Below, piece after piece: positions 34,515 to 43,958 of a stretch of DNA of 46,031 nt. Under the pieces are notes generated by a model. It had not been told where the DNA came from, did no database searches, and was given only the letters and a program-made list of their open reading frames with translations. The stretch lies in the NCBI GenBank assembly GCA_934426255.1, contig CAKRYD010000020.1:1-46031 (forward strand). Reading direction: 5' to 3'. A program made the translations under genes and the position numbers. The stretch's first letter is position 1. Each line of letters opens with the position of its first letter. This DNA is from an uncultured Bacteroidaceae bacterium. Lineage in GTDB: Bacteria; Bacteroidota; Bacteroidia; Bacteroidales; Bacteroidaceae.

Positions 34515-34522
34515 TACCTTTG
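34515..34522 (+). promoter_or_regulatory. Promoter -7 element for the exonuclease III gene
   Basis: TACCTTTG followed by CA, 24 bp before the ATG at 34547; a TTTG at 34494-34497 is a possible -33 box. Confidence 0.6.
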
Positions 34523-34546
34523 CAGAAACTTATAAAGACAGACACA

Positions 34547-35305
34547 ATGAAATTCATATCATGGAACGTCAACGGATTGCGTGCATGCGAGAGCAAGGGA
34601 TTCTCTGAGGTATTCTGTAAGGAAAACGCAGACTTCTTTTGCCTGCAAGAAACAAAAATGCAAGCCGGACAATTGGATCTCCAGTTTCCAGACTATAGTT
34701 CGTTTTGGAATTACGCCGATAAAAAAGGCTATTCGGGAACGGCAATCTTTGCTCGCCATAAACCGTTGTCAACTTTTCTCGGTATAGGAGTGGACAAGCA
34801 TGACCATGAAGGGCGCGTTATCACATTGGAATATCCGAATTTTTTCCTGGTAACGGTATATACGCCCAATTCGCAGGATGAACTTCGCCGTCTTTCTTAC
34901 CGTATGGAGTGGGAAAACGATTTCAGAAGTTTTTTGCTTGACTTGGACAGCCGAAAACCTGTTATCGTGTGCGGTGACATGAATGTGGCACATCAAGAAA
35001 TAGATTTGAAAAATCCGAAAACCAATCGCCATAATGCCGGATTTACCGATGAAGAACGTGAAAAGATGACAGACTTGCTGGCTTCCGGCTTTACTGATAC
35101 CTACCGGTATCTATATCCGGAGCAGAGTGGTGTCTATTCGTGGTGGTCGTATCGCTTTCATGCGCGCGAAAAAAATGCAGGTTGGCGTATTGACTATTTC
35201 CTTGTATCAAACCGCTTATGCCCTTATATAGAGGATGCAAGAATCTTGACTGACATCTATGGGAGTGACCATTGTCCTGTTGAGTTGAATTTGCACCCTT
35301 TTTAA
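34547..35305 (+). CDS. xth: Exodeoxyribonuclease III
   Basis: 252 aa from the ATG at 34547; the frame extends to 34520 but that is within the promoter. Endonuclease/exonuclease/phosphatase fold with FISWNVNGLRA (metal/Asn), LQETKM (catalytic Glu near 36), CGDMNVAHQEIDL (Asp/Asn active site), and WRIDYFLVS then SDHCPVEL (catalytic Asp-His pair). This set is diagnostic of ExoIII/ExoA AP endonucleases, acting in base-excision repair. Monocistronic. Confidence 0.97.
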   Translation: MKFISWNVNGLRACESKGFSEVFCKENADFFCLQETKMQAGQLDLQFPDYSSFWNYADKKGYSGTAIFARHKPLSTFLGIGVDKHDHEGRVITLEYPNFFLVTVYTPNSQDELRRLSYRMEWENDFRSFLLDLDSRKPVIVCGDMNVAHQEIDLKNPKTNRHNAGFTDEEREKMTDLLASGFTDTYRYLYPEQSGVYSWWSYRFHAREKNAGWRIDYFLVSNRLCPYIEDARILTDIYGSDHCPVELNLHPF

Positions 35306-35341
35306 AACAGTAGGGAACTCGGCCAAAGCCTAAAATACCTG

Positions 35342-36397
35342 CTAAAAATATTCAGGCAGGATAATGACTTTGATGTAGTCCTTCAATTGGTATAAACCGT
35401 TGCCGGCTCCGGCTTGCGAGTCGCAAATGAGAAGAAGAGACTGTCGCCCATCGGCCAACTTAGCACCCAAGGCCATGCCTTCGTAATTGGCGTAGTTGAG
35501 CTTACCGATCTTTATATTCGTAACAAAGCTGAATACCTCACGTTTCTTTAAGATTCGGGCTTCATTCAGGGTCTTCAACGTGGTAAAGGATTCTATTGGC
35601 TCCGTTTTCAATGGGTTTACTACAAATATGCGTATATTTGTTTTCGAGCCTACATATTTGGGCGGAACGGTCAATTCGCGTTCAAGAACAAGTAGCCGCC
35701 CGTCATCCAATGCGAGCATGGCTGAAATGCCATGTGCATAGTACTTTCCGGGTTTCATGGTGGCAGCTTCCATACGGTAGGCCCATTGTGAAGCCGGTTG
35801 CAGGTCTCTGTAGAAACTTTGTAGACGCAACATGGGACGCACTGTGCCCTCCTCGCCAATCAAGGGCGCTTCGGTGGTTGTCCAAAATAAGCCTGTATGT
35901 TGATTATAGGTTAAGGATTCAAAGCCGCAGTTATGTTGAATTTTATCGGGTGAGAACTGAGAGGGGATGGATAGCTGGCGTCCGGTTAGGCATCCCTTGT
36001 CATCATATTCATATACTTTTTGCCAAGCTTCACTTGCAATGAAATAAGTATTCCATTCAGGAACATAAGTGATGTCTTCGCAGTCGGCCTTGCTACGCTC
36101 ACGGTTGGCTGACAAGGCAGTGCGGTCGTATAGTAGAGGGCTGGCATAAACCTCTTTTATCTGTCCCGTTTCTTTGTCCTGCACAATGCGGAATGGGATG
36201 AAACCGTCTGCCGCACTTTTGTCGTCAACTACAGCAAATGAGTCGGCGGCCACATGCACGATTCCGCTATAATTGGCAGGTGCTATGCCGAACTTCTTTA
36301 AGTTTATCTGCTTTAAAACCGTTTGTCCCGAAATAAGAGTACTTTGAAGCAGCAACTGCCCCAAAGTACTTATTAATAACAGCATTTTTTTATTCAT
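35342..36397 (-). CDS. Phytase-like esterase family protein
   Basis: 351 aa. Signal peptide (residues 1-24, ending LISGQ). Sequence has the esterase-like activity of phytase family blocks: SKADCEDITYVPEW, GFESLTYNQHTGLFWTTTEAP, YYAHGISAMLALDDGRLLVLERE, and NYEGMALGAKLADGRQSLLLICDSQ, which form blades of a beta propeller with the conserved E-x-x-x-Y/E residues. The actual substrate is unknown; the family name does not prove phytase activity. Last gene of the six-gene operon, 11 bp after the alpha-2-macroglobulin gene. Confidence 0.82.
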   Translation of the reverse strand: MNKKMLLLISTLGQLLLQSTLISGQTVLKQINLKKFGIAPANYSGIVHVAADSFAVVDDKSAADGFIPFRIVQDKETGQIKEVYASPLLYDRTALSANRERSKADCEDITYVPEWNTYFIASEAWQKVYEYDDKGCLTGRQLSIPSQFSPDKIQHNCGFESLTYNQHTGLFWTTTEAPLIGEEGTVRPMLRLQSFYRDLQPASQWAYRMEAATMKPGKYYAHGISAMLALDDGRLLVLERELTVPPKYVGSKTNIRIFVVNPLKTEPIESFTTLKTLNEARILKKREVFSFVTNIKIGKLNYANYEGMALGAKLADGRQSLLLICDSQAGAGNGLYQLKDYIKVIILPEYF

Positions 36398-36408
36398 ATC
36401 ATCTTAAA

Positions 36409-39400
36409 CTATTGGCCTACACTGATTGTTACAGCCTTGTCCTTTCCCGAGAATTCTGGCGAGTACAGACATTGTACGAATGGCACGGCAGAAGTAAATG
36501 TTCCTTCACGGTCGACGCGCATTTCTGTTTCTATGACATGTTTCCCTTTTGACAATTGTTGGAAGAAGTATCCGGTTGAAGCATCTCCGACATTGCGGTA
36601 ACACCCATTGCGCCAATCATAACCGGAGAGAGCTTGTACAGGCTCCATACAAGCCGGCCTTCCATCTTTTAAGCAAACGAAGTCATAATCTCGATCGGCC
36701 GTCAGTTCATAACGGGCACGAACCAAGTCGCCTTTATGTAACTTCTGATTAATTGTGACAGTTATCCATTCTTGCCCTTTGCGGACACTGTAGTTACAGC
36801 TCAGTTTCAATCCTGAAGCAGAAGCTTCAACTTTGGAAACAGGCATAAGATATTGTGCATGCACCGCACCAAAAGCCATCGGTTCGGCCGTCTTGTCAAC
36901 AATCAAGGCCTTTGGTTGCGACTTCAGCTCGTTTTCAAATAGAGTGCGCCGGTAATAGCCTAACGTCGCAGGCATTTGCACTTCATGAGCATCGGGCGTT
37001 ATATCTGTTGGTCTGCGATTCCCGCTCCATGTAAGCTGCATTTGGGGATAGTTGCGGCCACCTGCATGCTTTAGCATGTTCTGTTGAAGGAACAAGTAAT
37101 AAATAGCATCAACGCTATTCATCGGATTGCCCCATGTTTGGGTACGTTTTGCCTGAAGTAGCCAGCGTGACATTTCCTGAAGTGTCGTAGTATCTTCGGG
37201 GGTAAGAGTCTGTATTGCCTCAAGCGCAGCAATTTGAGTTGGGATGCGGCAGCTTTCCCAATTCCATAGCGAACGTTCTGTATCAAAATAACGCCCCATT
37301 TCGGTGGTCTCCACGGTGTGTTCCATTAAGCTCTTTAATATAATTCTGGCAGCATTTGTTTGACCGGATTTAGCCAAGATTACAGCTCCGAGAGACTTAT
37401 CATACATATTATATGATGCCGATTCATTCTTGAGTAAGCCTATCAGATAAGCTCTGTCCGAAGTTGGTTTGTAACCATGCATGGCGCAGATGTTTAGATA
37501 GCGCAACAAAAAGTTGCTGAGAGAAGGATTGACTTTGTTTTGCTTTTGGGCTTTCTTCATTTCTGCAACGGTTTTCGCTACTTGTTCATCCATGAAGCGT
37601 TCTGCGCGCTGCAAACTTTGTTGCAGTTTGTTGGATCTCAAATCTGCATGCAGGCATGATAGACGAGCCATTATATGCGCTATATCGATAGTGGTATTTA
37701 AATTGCCGGGCATTCCTTTGAACCAGCTCCAACTTCCATCGGCATTTTGCAATTCGACCAACTTGTCTAAATAACTTTGCTTGCGGTACGATAACGATAG
37801 TGTATCAAAAAGAGAACTCAGACGAATGAGACGTTCATGCTCATGATTAGCGGCTGCAACCCAAGGCGTTTCATTCAAGATGATGTGTTTTAAGTCTTCA
37901 TTGCGCTCAAGCAACAAGAAAAGACTATCAATATTCTTTTCTTTGCTCCAAGCTCGTGCCAATTGAGAAATGGCAGGATCGCTTCTGGCTTCCATCTCGG
38001 CAAGACTCAAAGAATAATAAGCCGTAGCCATCGAATAAGCGTCATCTGATACAGGGTGCGATAAGGTGGGTAAAGCTTCGATTGCCAGCCATGTGGGATT
38101 GCCGGTGTATTCAATGGTGAGCCGGCGGTGAGACGTCTCATTGTATCGTTTCCCGAAAAGCTTGGTCAAGTCAAAGGCGGTTTTCCCTTTGTCTTTCAAA
38201 CTTAAAGGTATGCTTTCGGATATCTCTTGTTTGTCATCGAGGATTGGTACATAATGTTGCTCTCCGTCACTGAAATCTTTGCTTATGGCTGTCATGCGGC
38301 ATATTAGCAAAGGATATTTATCGGATACACTTATCGGAAATGATACTGTACTTTCACTATTTGCCAAGATATCAAAACGCTTTTGTTGCGAGTCTATTAC
38401 CGTTTGTGTCTGCGGATTAATCCATTCACAAGTAACGTTCCCATTAATGCTATGTTCTGTTGTATTACGTAACGATGCTATTAAATTGGTTTTATCACCA
38501 ACACGGAGAAAACGCGGAACATTGGGTTGCAGCATGAAATCTTTTGAAGCAACAGCCATGGTATCCAGTCTTCCGTAATCCATTTCTTTGGTGTGAGCCA
38601 AAGCTTTGAAGTTCCACTTCGTCAGACTTTGAGGAAGTTTGAATGAGATGCTGATCTCACCTTTTTCGTTTGTAACAAGAGCAGGTTGGAAATAAGTTGT
38701 TTCATTAAAGTTGCTACGCATTTCAACAGCGCCTTTTTCAATTACACTTCCGGATGTAGCAGCCATTTTTGAGTTAAGTTTGATGTCTGCAAGCTCCGCG
38801 ACTTCTTCCAATGCATTATCTGTTGCTGCAGCCTTTAATCGTCCACGGACTTTTAAGGGCTTTGACGACTGTTTAACAGACATTAGAATGGAACTTTTGC
38901 CTAAATAATAAGAAGCAATGAACCTTTTGATATCGAATGTATCAAATGACCATACTTGTTCTTTTGTGTTTTTGATTTTTGATGAAAGCCACAGATTAAA
39001 GGACGGAATGTGAGAGCTTCGCCATATCCGGTTGGGAATGTTGCGCCCAAAATATAGTGCAAAAGGCCATTCAAGATTGCTAAACTTATCAAGAGAAGCA
39101 TCATAGAGTGTTGCCATTACAGAGGCTGATGCCGGAAGTCCGTTACGAAGCACTTGAAGTGTCCAAGTTTCCTCTTGTCCCGGACGTAGGCGGTCGCGAA
39201 ATGTTTTCCAACGTAATGAAAGCCGTTTGTCGGGGCGGGGCTTTTCTATCATAATTTGTTGGCTATGCATAATGCCGTCTTTTACGTATGTAAACAATAG
39301 CTGCAAACCGTCACCATAAGCCTCTTTTTCATCATCAAAGCACAAAGTGAAAACAGAATCGGATAATGTAATAAGGTTACTTTCCAATAGATTGTCCTTT

Positions 39401-42036
39401 GCATAGGTCAACACATCGTAATGGAGGTACATGTTTTTCAATGGAGTTCCAACGAGTACGCGTACTTTCTCTCCTTTTTGAAATTCGTGTGCTGTCTGAT
39501 ATATTTGCAAGGGCATTGAACCAATAGGCTTTTTGTCTTCTAATGAAAAGAGCGCAAACGTGTGTTTCAGTAGCACTAATGTATCAGTCCTGTCGGCAGG
39601 AATTACTCGCAAGTGGTATTCGCCTGAAGCTAAGTCTGAAAAAACGTCGGGCTTTATCTCTGTATTAAAATCCCAAGTGCCTTCCAGCTGTTTGGCAGTT
39701 CCTTGCCAGAGTTCAAAGCGTGCTTTTCCGCCAACAAGTTTGCCACCGGCATTCTGTTGGGTGATTGTAAATGACGGCATCTGTTCTTTGCAAACACGTG
39801 CAGGTAAGTTTGTATACAAATAAGACGGGCGATTCCCAGCAAAAAGATTGTACTTGCATGTTTCCGTCTCGCCATTTTCCAAAGTGGCAACGGCTTCAGT
39901 TTCAAAAATGAAATTTCGTGCTTTCCACAATGGCATTGCGTTGTCAGCCTTGACATCTATATTAAGGAATACGGGGACACTGAAACAACCGTTTTCATCA
40001 GTTCGAAGTGTATCTCGCAATAGGTCTTTTTGAGAGGCCGCATCATAACGGTTCCAATATGAAGGGCGACGTATGACCGAAACTGCCACGTGTGCTTTTG
40101 AAATGGGGAAACCAGAATATGTTTTGACGGATCCTTTAAGATGAACAGTGTCTCCTGCAGCGTAAGCATTCTTGATGTCGTCAAAAGCTACGACAAATGT
40201 AGGACGCTTGTATTGTTCTACCCGAAAAGCGACCGAACTGTTTCTTGTGTGGATACTGAAAGTCCCGTTTAAGCATGAAGCCGGTAACGGAAAATCTGCG
40301 CCAAACGCACCGAAAGCGTCAGAAACAACGTCTTTCTTTTCAAGTTCTTTCTGGTTGGCATCCAATAATCGTAAAGTGATGGTTTCACCGGATTTTACAC
40401 TTACCTGATCGTTTCTTTGGGTATACGAAAAGCCTCCAACTCTCACGTTTTGTCCAGGTCGATAGATGGAACGGTCCGTGAAAAGAGACTGTTTATTATA
40501 TTCTGTTGAGGCGGTGTCAGCCTTATAAAAGTGCGTGGGATACAAGTGCAATCCGCGGCAATAGTTGTCTCTGCCGTGTTGTACGTAAACATTATAGTGC
40601 TCTTTTATTTCTTTGGCAATAAGTGCTTCTCCTTTGTTGTCTGTCGTGTATGTTTGTCCGTCATTGTTGTTGTTTGCCGGCTTAAGCAAAATTTTTGCCC
40701 CTGATACCGGGCGACCTGATTCTGCTTCGCTCACAACGATGCGTGTTCCCTTTTTGTCAACAGCCAACGTCATTACATGAAGGGATGATACATAATATAA
40801 ATTGTATGGGCGGCAGATGTTTTTGCCACTTACTAATTCGATGTAATATATCCCAGCTTCGGGTGCTTCGAAAGCAATTTTTTTGCTTATTTGCTCATAC
40901 GGTTTCCCCTTTTTCAATTCGAAGGGAATCTCAAAGGCGAGGCCTCTCAGATGTTCTTTAATCTTATTCTCGTTTCGTTCCCATCGGTCTCTTGCATTAT
41001 AGTTAGTGCGGTAAAATCTTAGTTTCCCTTTTGTCAGATTGGTCGCAAAAATGCTGATGGAGTCCTTTTGACCCGGAAAAGATTGCATTTGCGGCATATC
41101 AACGCTGACCCGTGGCTCTGTAATAGCATTTATGCGGTTTGTCAGAACTGAAGCGCGTTTGGAATGAGGGTATTTCTCCAGACCTTCTACTGCATATTCA
41201 TAGGCACTCTTATTATCTCCGCTTCTTTCAAACGAATTGACTAACTCTATGTAAGCTTCCATACAAACATCCAAATCTCCGAAGTCCTTGATTAGTAGTT
41301 GGCACCCTTTACGGTAGTTTTCATAAGACTTGAATAAATAGGGATGTCGGACTTCGGCGTTTAGTGAATCGAGCATTAAAAAGAACTCTGCTTCACGGTT
41401 ATTCTGCTTTCGGTAGATTTGCAATGATGTATGGTAGAGCTGTAAGGCCTTTTCATATGGTTTTAAGGTTTGGTCGGTCATTGAAGACAAAGAGTTGCAG
41501 CAAGTTCTTGCAACGATGTTCAACAAATCACCATGAAAATATTTGCTGTCGCTCCCGCTTTCAATGACAAAGGGTATATAAGTGCCGGCTTTGGCCTTTG
41601 ACAAAAGTTCGGGATTGTCCATGGCCCGACAATAATGTTCTATGGATTTCAGTGGAGCCTGTTCGTTGAGATGGGCGTTATCGGCTTGATATAACTCACC
41701 GAGTACCACATGATATAAAGACTTCATCTCAGCCCTTTGCTCTTCTTCCATATAGCGTTCTATGGCCGGAATCATGGCTGTCGCACTGTCCGGTGATATC
41801 TGTCCCGATAGTTGCCGGCGTGTCAGTAGCCCGACAATCAATTGACCGCCATCTCCGTTTTTGTGTGCACGGGCAATAATCTTATCAACGCTTTTTAAGG
41901 CACTTTTGGGCAAGTCATCTTTCATGAAGGTTTTTACTTCTTTCCATAAAGAAGTATAGGACTGCGCAAAGGCAGGAGAAGACATGCTGGAACAGAGCAT
42001 CAGCATGAGAACGATAATGGTAGTTTCTTTCTTCAT
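36409..42036 (-). CDS. Alpha-2-macroglobulin family protein lacking the thioester motif
   Basis: 1875 aa from the ATG at 42036, giving a signal peptide (residues 1-25, ending PAFAQ). Visible domains: N-terminal alpha-helical repeats resembling TPRs (about 30-310); MG-type domains including SRPVSGAKILLKPANNN and an MG2-like stretch SLFTDRSIYRPGQNVRVGGF; the bait-region-equivalent; the YLQPALVTNEKG-like A2M start of the complement domain (NFNETTYFQPALVTN, FKLPQSLTKWNFKALAHT); and an alpha-alpha toroid (about 1320-1600, ADGSWSWFKGMPGN). At the toroid start, where thioester proteins read YPYxCxEQ, this protein reads HPVSDDAYSMA (about 1325-1335): Cys and Gln are missing, so no thioester can form. 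Probably an outer-membrane or periplasmic protease trap or scaffold. Confidence 0.93.
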   Translation of the reverse strand: MKKETTIIVLMLMLCSSMSSPAFAQSYTSLWKEVKTFMKDDLPKSALKSVDKIIARAHKNGDGGQLIVGLLTRRQLSGQISPDSATAMIPAIERYMEEEQRAEMKSLYHVVLGELYQADNAHLNEQAPLKSIEHYCRAMDNPELLSKAKAGTYIPFVIESGSDSKYFHGDLLNIVARTCCNSLSSMTDQTLKPYEKALQLYHTSLQIYRKQNNREAEFFLMLDSLNAEVRHPYLFKSYENYRKGCQLLIKDFGDLDVCMEAYIELVNSFERSGDNKSAYEYAVEGLEKYPHSKRASVLTNRINAITEPRVSVDMPQMQSFPGQKDSISIFATNLTKGKLRFYRTNYNARDRWERNENKIKEHLRGLAFEIPFELKKGKPYEQISKKIAFEAPEAGIYYIELVSGKNICRPYNLYYVSSLHVMTLAVDKKGTRIVVSEAESGRPVSGAKILLKPANNNNDGQTYTTDNKGEALIAKEIKEHYNVYVQHGRDNYCRGLHLYPTHFYKADTASTEYNKQSLFTDRSIYRPGQNVRVGGFSYTQRNDQVSVKSGETITLRLLDANQKELEKKDVVSDAFGAFGADFPLPASCLNGTFSIHTRNSSVAFRVEQYKRPTFVVAFDDIKNAYAAGDTVHLKGSVKTYSGFPISKAHVAVSVIRRPSYWNRYDAASQKDLLRDTLRTDENGCFSVPVFLNIDVKADNAMPLWKARNFIFETEAVATLENGETETCKYNLFAGNRPSYLYTNLPARVCKEQMPSFTITQQNAGGKLVGGKARFELWQGTAKQLEGTWDFNTEIKPDVFSDLASGEYHLRVIPADRTDTLVLLKHTFALFSLEDKKPIGSMPLQIYQTAHEFQKGEKVRVLVGTPLKNMYLHYDVLTYAKDNLLESNLITLSDSVFTLCFDDEKEAYGDGLQLLFTYVKDGIMHSQQIMIEKPRPDKRLSLRWKTFRDRLRPGQEETWTLQVLRNGLPASASVMATLYDASLDKFSNLEWPFALYFGRNIPNRIWRSSHIPSFNLWLSSKIKNTKEQVWSFDTFDIKRFIASYYLGKSSILMSVKQSSKPLKVRGRLKAAATDNALEEVAELADIKLNSKMAATSGSVIEKGAVEMRSNFNETTYFQPALVTNEKGEISISFKLPQSLTKWNFKALAHTKEMDYGRLDTMAVASKDFMLQPNVPRFLRVGDKTNLIASLRNTTEHSINGNVTCEWINPQTQTVIDSQQKRFDILANSESTVSFPISVSDKYPLLICRMTAISKDFSDGEQHYVPILDDKQEISESIPLSLKDKGKTAFDLTKLFGKRYNETSHRRLTIEYTGNPTWLAIEALPTLSHPVSDDAYSMATAYYSLSLAEMEARSDPAISQLARAWSKEKNIDSLFLLLERNEDLKHIILNETPWVAAANHEHERLIRLSSLFDTLSLSYRKQSYLDKLVELQNADGSWSWFKGMPGNLNTTIDIAHIMARLSCLHADLRSNKLQQSLQRAERFMDEQVAKTVAEMKKAQKQNKVNPSLSNFLLRYLNICAMHGYKPTSDRAYLIGLLKNESASYNMYDKSLGAVILAKSGQTNAARIILKSLMEHTVETTEMGRYFDTERSLWNWESCRIPTQIAALEAIQTLTPEDTTTLQEMSRWLLQAKRTQTWGNPMNSVDAIYYLFLQQNMLKHAGGRNYPQMQLTWSGNRRPTDITPDAHEVQMPATLGYYRRTLFENELKSQPKALIVDKTAEPMAFGAVHAQYLMPVSKVEASASGLKLSCNYSVRKGQEWITVTINQKLHKGDLVRARYELTADRDYDFVCLKDGRPACMEPVQALSGYDWRNGCYRNVGDASTGYFFQQLSKGKHVIETEMRVDREGTFTSAVPFVQCLYSPEFSGKDKAVTISVGQ

Positions 42037-42101
42037 TGTTTTCTGCGTTACGTGATTCTCGCTAATCATTATATAAACTGCCTTTTTGCTGCAACATTGC
42101 A

Positions 42102-42863
42102 TCAAAATTGCGTTTCTCCTTCGATATAATTTTCCAACAAAAGATTTTGCCCGTCAAAAACGGCAAATGTAAACTTCTCTATCCAATCTCCCAAAATGAC
42201 AAAGCGAGCTGTTTTGTTTAGCATAAGATCCACATCTACATGACGATGTCCGAATATGAAGTAATTGATATCAGGATGTGTTTTTAGATAGTTCCGTGAG
42301 AATTTCACCAGCCCGTCTTTTTCGGCGCCAATAAAATATCCTTCTGCTTTTTCGTGCTTTTTACGGCTGTGGGCAGCCCACGTCAGCCCGAACCACATTC
42401 CCCATCGGGGGTGGATAGACGCAAAGAGCTTTTGACAAATCTTATTGCGAAAAACGGCGCGCAATAGCAAATACTTCCAATCTGTCTGATCCAATCCGTC
42501 ACCATGCCCCAAAAAGAATTCATATCCATGAATCTCCATTGTTGTCGAGTCGCGATGGAGCACTACACCGCACTCTTTCTCCAAGTAGTCGCCACACCAC
42601 AGGTCATGATTTCCTGTAAAGAAATGCACTTCCACTCCGCTGTCGGTCAGCTCGCTGATCTTTCCCAGAAAGCGTGTATATCCTTTGGGTACAACATAGC
42701 GGTATTCGTGCCAAAAGTCAAACATGTCTCCCAGCATGTAGACAGCAGAAGCCTTGTTTTTGATGCTGTCAAGAAAACGTACTATTCTGCGTTCGCGCAT
42801 TCTTCCGTGAGGTATGGCCTGTGAACCCAAGTGGGCATCTGAAAGGAAGTACACGTTTTTCAT
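42102..42863 (-). CDS. lpxH: UDP-2,3-diacylglucosamine diphosphatase
   Basis: 253 aa calcineurin-type metallophosphatase. Metal motifs: LSDAHLG (residues 7-13), LGDMFDFW (43-50), GNHDLW, GHGDGLD, and GHRHVD. It fits LpxH by the DFW and GHGDGLD motifs. LpxH cleaves UDP-2,3-diacylglucosamine to lipid X, an early lipid A step, at the inner membrane face. Lies 65 bp before the alpha-2-macroglobulin gene and 22 bp after the DUF59 gene. Confidence 0.9.
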   Translation of the reverse strand: MKNVYFLSDAHLGSQAIPHGRMRERRIVRFLDSIKNKASAVYMLGDMFDFWHEYRYVVPKGYTRFLGKISELTDSGVEVHFFTGNHDLWCGDYLEKECGVVLHRDSTTMEIHGYEFFLGHGDGLDQTDWKYLLLRAVFRNKICQKLFASIHPRWGMWFGLTWAAHSRKKHEKAEGYFIGAEKDGLVKFSRNYLKTHPDINYFIFGHRHVDVDLMLNKTARFVILGDWIEKFTFAVFDGQNLLLENYIEGETQF

Positions 42864-42885
42864 CTGTTACTTTCGTTAAGTCGGA

Positions 42886-43233
42886 TTATAGCATTCCTAA
42901 ATCGGCTTTGGCTTCTTCACTCATCATGCTTTGGTCCCATTGTGGCTCAAATACAAGGTTGACGTTGGCCGAAGTGACTCCTTCGATGCCTTCTACCTTC
43001 TGACGTACATCTTCCAAAATGTAGTCGGCCAAAGGACATCCCGGCGCAGTCAGCGTCATGTCCATGTCGAGCGTTCCGTCGTCTTCATGATAATCGATTT
43101 TATATATCAGGCCAAGGTCATAGATGTTTACCGGAATTTCGGGATCGTATACGGTTTTCAATGCGGCAATGATTTTTTCTTCTACTGCCAATGCCTTTTT
43201 CTGTTGTTCTTGGTTGTTGTCTTTTTCCATCAT
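42886..43233 (-). CDS. DUF59/MIP18 family Fe-S assembly factor (SufT/PaaD-like)
   Basis: 115 aa. Typical motifs: YDPEIPVNIYDLGLIY, MTLTAPGCPLADYI (conserved Cys near 65) and FEPQWDQSMMSEEAK at the C-terminus. This is the fused-free short form found as metal-sulfur cluster assembly factor in Bacteroidetes; it delivers or helps mature iron-sulfur clusters. Two consecutive Met codons (43233 and 43230) make the start uncertain by one residue. Operon member between radC and lpxH. Confidence 0.92.
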   Translation of the reverse strand: MMEKDNNQEQQKKALAVEEKIIAALKTVYDPEIPVNIYDLGLIYKIDYHEDDGTLDMDMTLTAPGCPLADYILEDVRQKVEGIEGVTSANVNLVFEPQWDQSMMSEEAKADLGML

Positions 43234-43250
43234 AATAGTTTTCTTGTGTT

Positions 43251-43943
43251 TTACAATCGGCCTTCGTCTGCGTAGCTGTAATAACGGTTTCCGCCTAATA
43301 TTAGATGATCCAAAAGCCGTATATTCATTATTTTGCAGGCTTCTTGCAACTGGCGTGTCAGACTGTCGTCTTCGCGACCAGGTTTTACGGAGCCCGATGG
43401 GTGGTTATGTGCTAAAACAATGGTTGTGGCGTTTTTTTGAAGAGCCAGTCTCAGTATTTTCCGTATGTCTGCGCTGACGAATGTAAGCCCGCCGATGCCT
43501 ATCAGCTCCACACTGATTAGACGCAGACTTTGGTTAAGCAAGACCACCCGGCATTCTTCTTCGGAAAGATCCCAGAACAGGGGCTTCAGCAATTCTCCGA
43601 ACAATTTCTCGGAAGAGTCAAATGTACATTCTTTATCGTCAGCTTTCTTCATTCGTCGTCGGCCAAATTCGCATGCTGCCATTATGGTTACTGCCTTTGC
43701 CTGTCCGATGCCCTTGAAAGCGGTAAGGTCTTCGTAGCTCATTTTTCCCAATTTATCCAGGCTGCCATTACAGGTATCCAATACGCCCTGCATGATTTCA
43801 ACGGCATTTTGCGATGGCGTTCCTGTGTGGATTAAGATGGCCAGTAGCTCTGCATTTGTCAAAGCCGTTGCACCTATGGTCAGCAGGCGTTCGCGCGGTC
43901 TGCTGTCTTCATTCCATTCGTTTATGGCCAATCGTTTTTTCAT
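43251..43943 (-). CDS. radC: RadC family JAMM-domain protein
   Basis: 230 aa. N-terminal helix-hairpin-helix (RPRERLLTIGATALTNAELLA, LTAFKGIGQAKAVTI) and C-terminal JAB1/MPN domain with the full metal site AHNHPSGSVKPGREDD near 178 and the ending DHLILGGNRYYSYADEG. The function of RadC in DNA repair is doubtful; JAMM domains are often metallopeptidases. It follows the glycosyltransferase by 15 bp. Confidence 0.95.
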   Translation of the reverse strand: MKKRLAINEWNEDSRPRERLLTIGATALTNAELLAILIHTGTPSQNAVEIMQGVLDTCNGSLDKLGKMSYEDLTAFKGIGQAKAVTIMAACEFGRRRMKKADDKECTFDSSEKLFGELLKPLFWDLSEEECRVVLLNQSLRLISVELIGIGGLTFVSADIRKILRLALQKNATTIVLAHNHPSGSVKPGREDDSLTRQLQEACKIMNIRLLDHLILGGNRYYSYADEGRL

Positions 43944-43958
43944 GTGGCAAGCTCTTGG

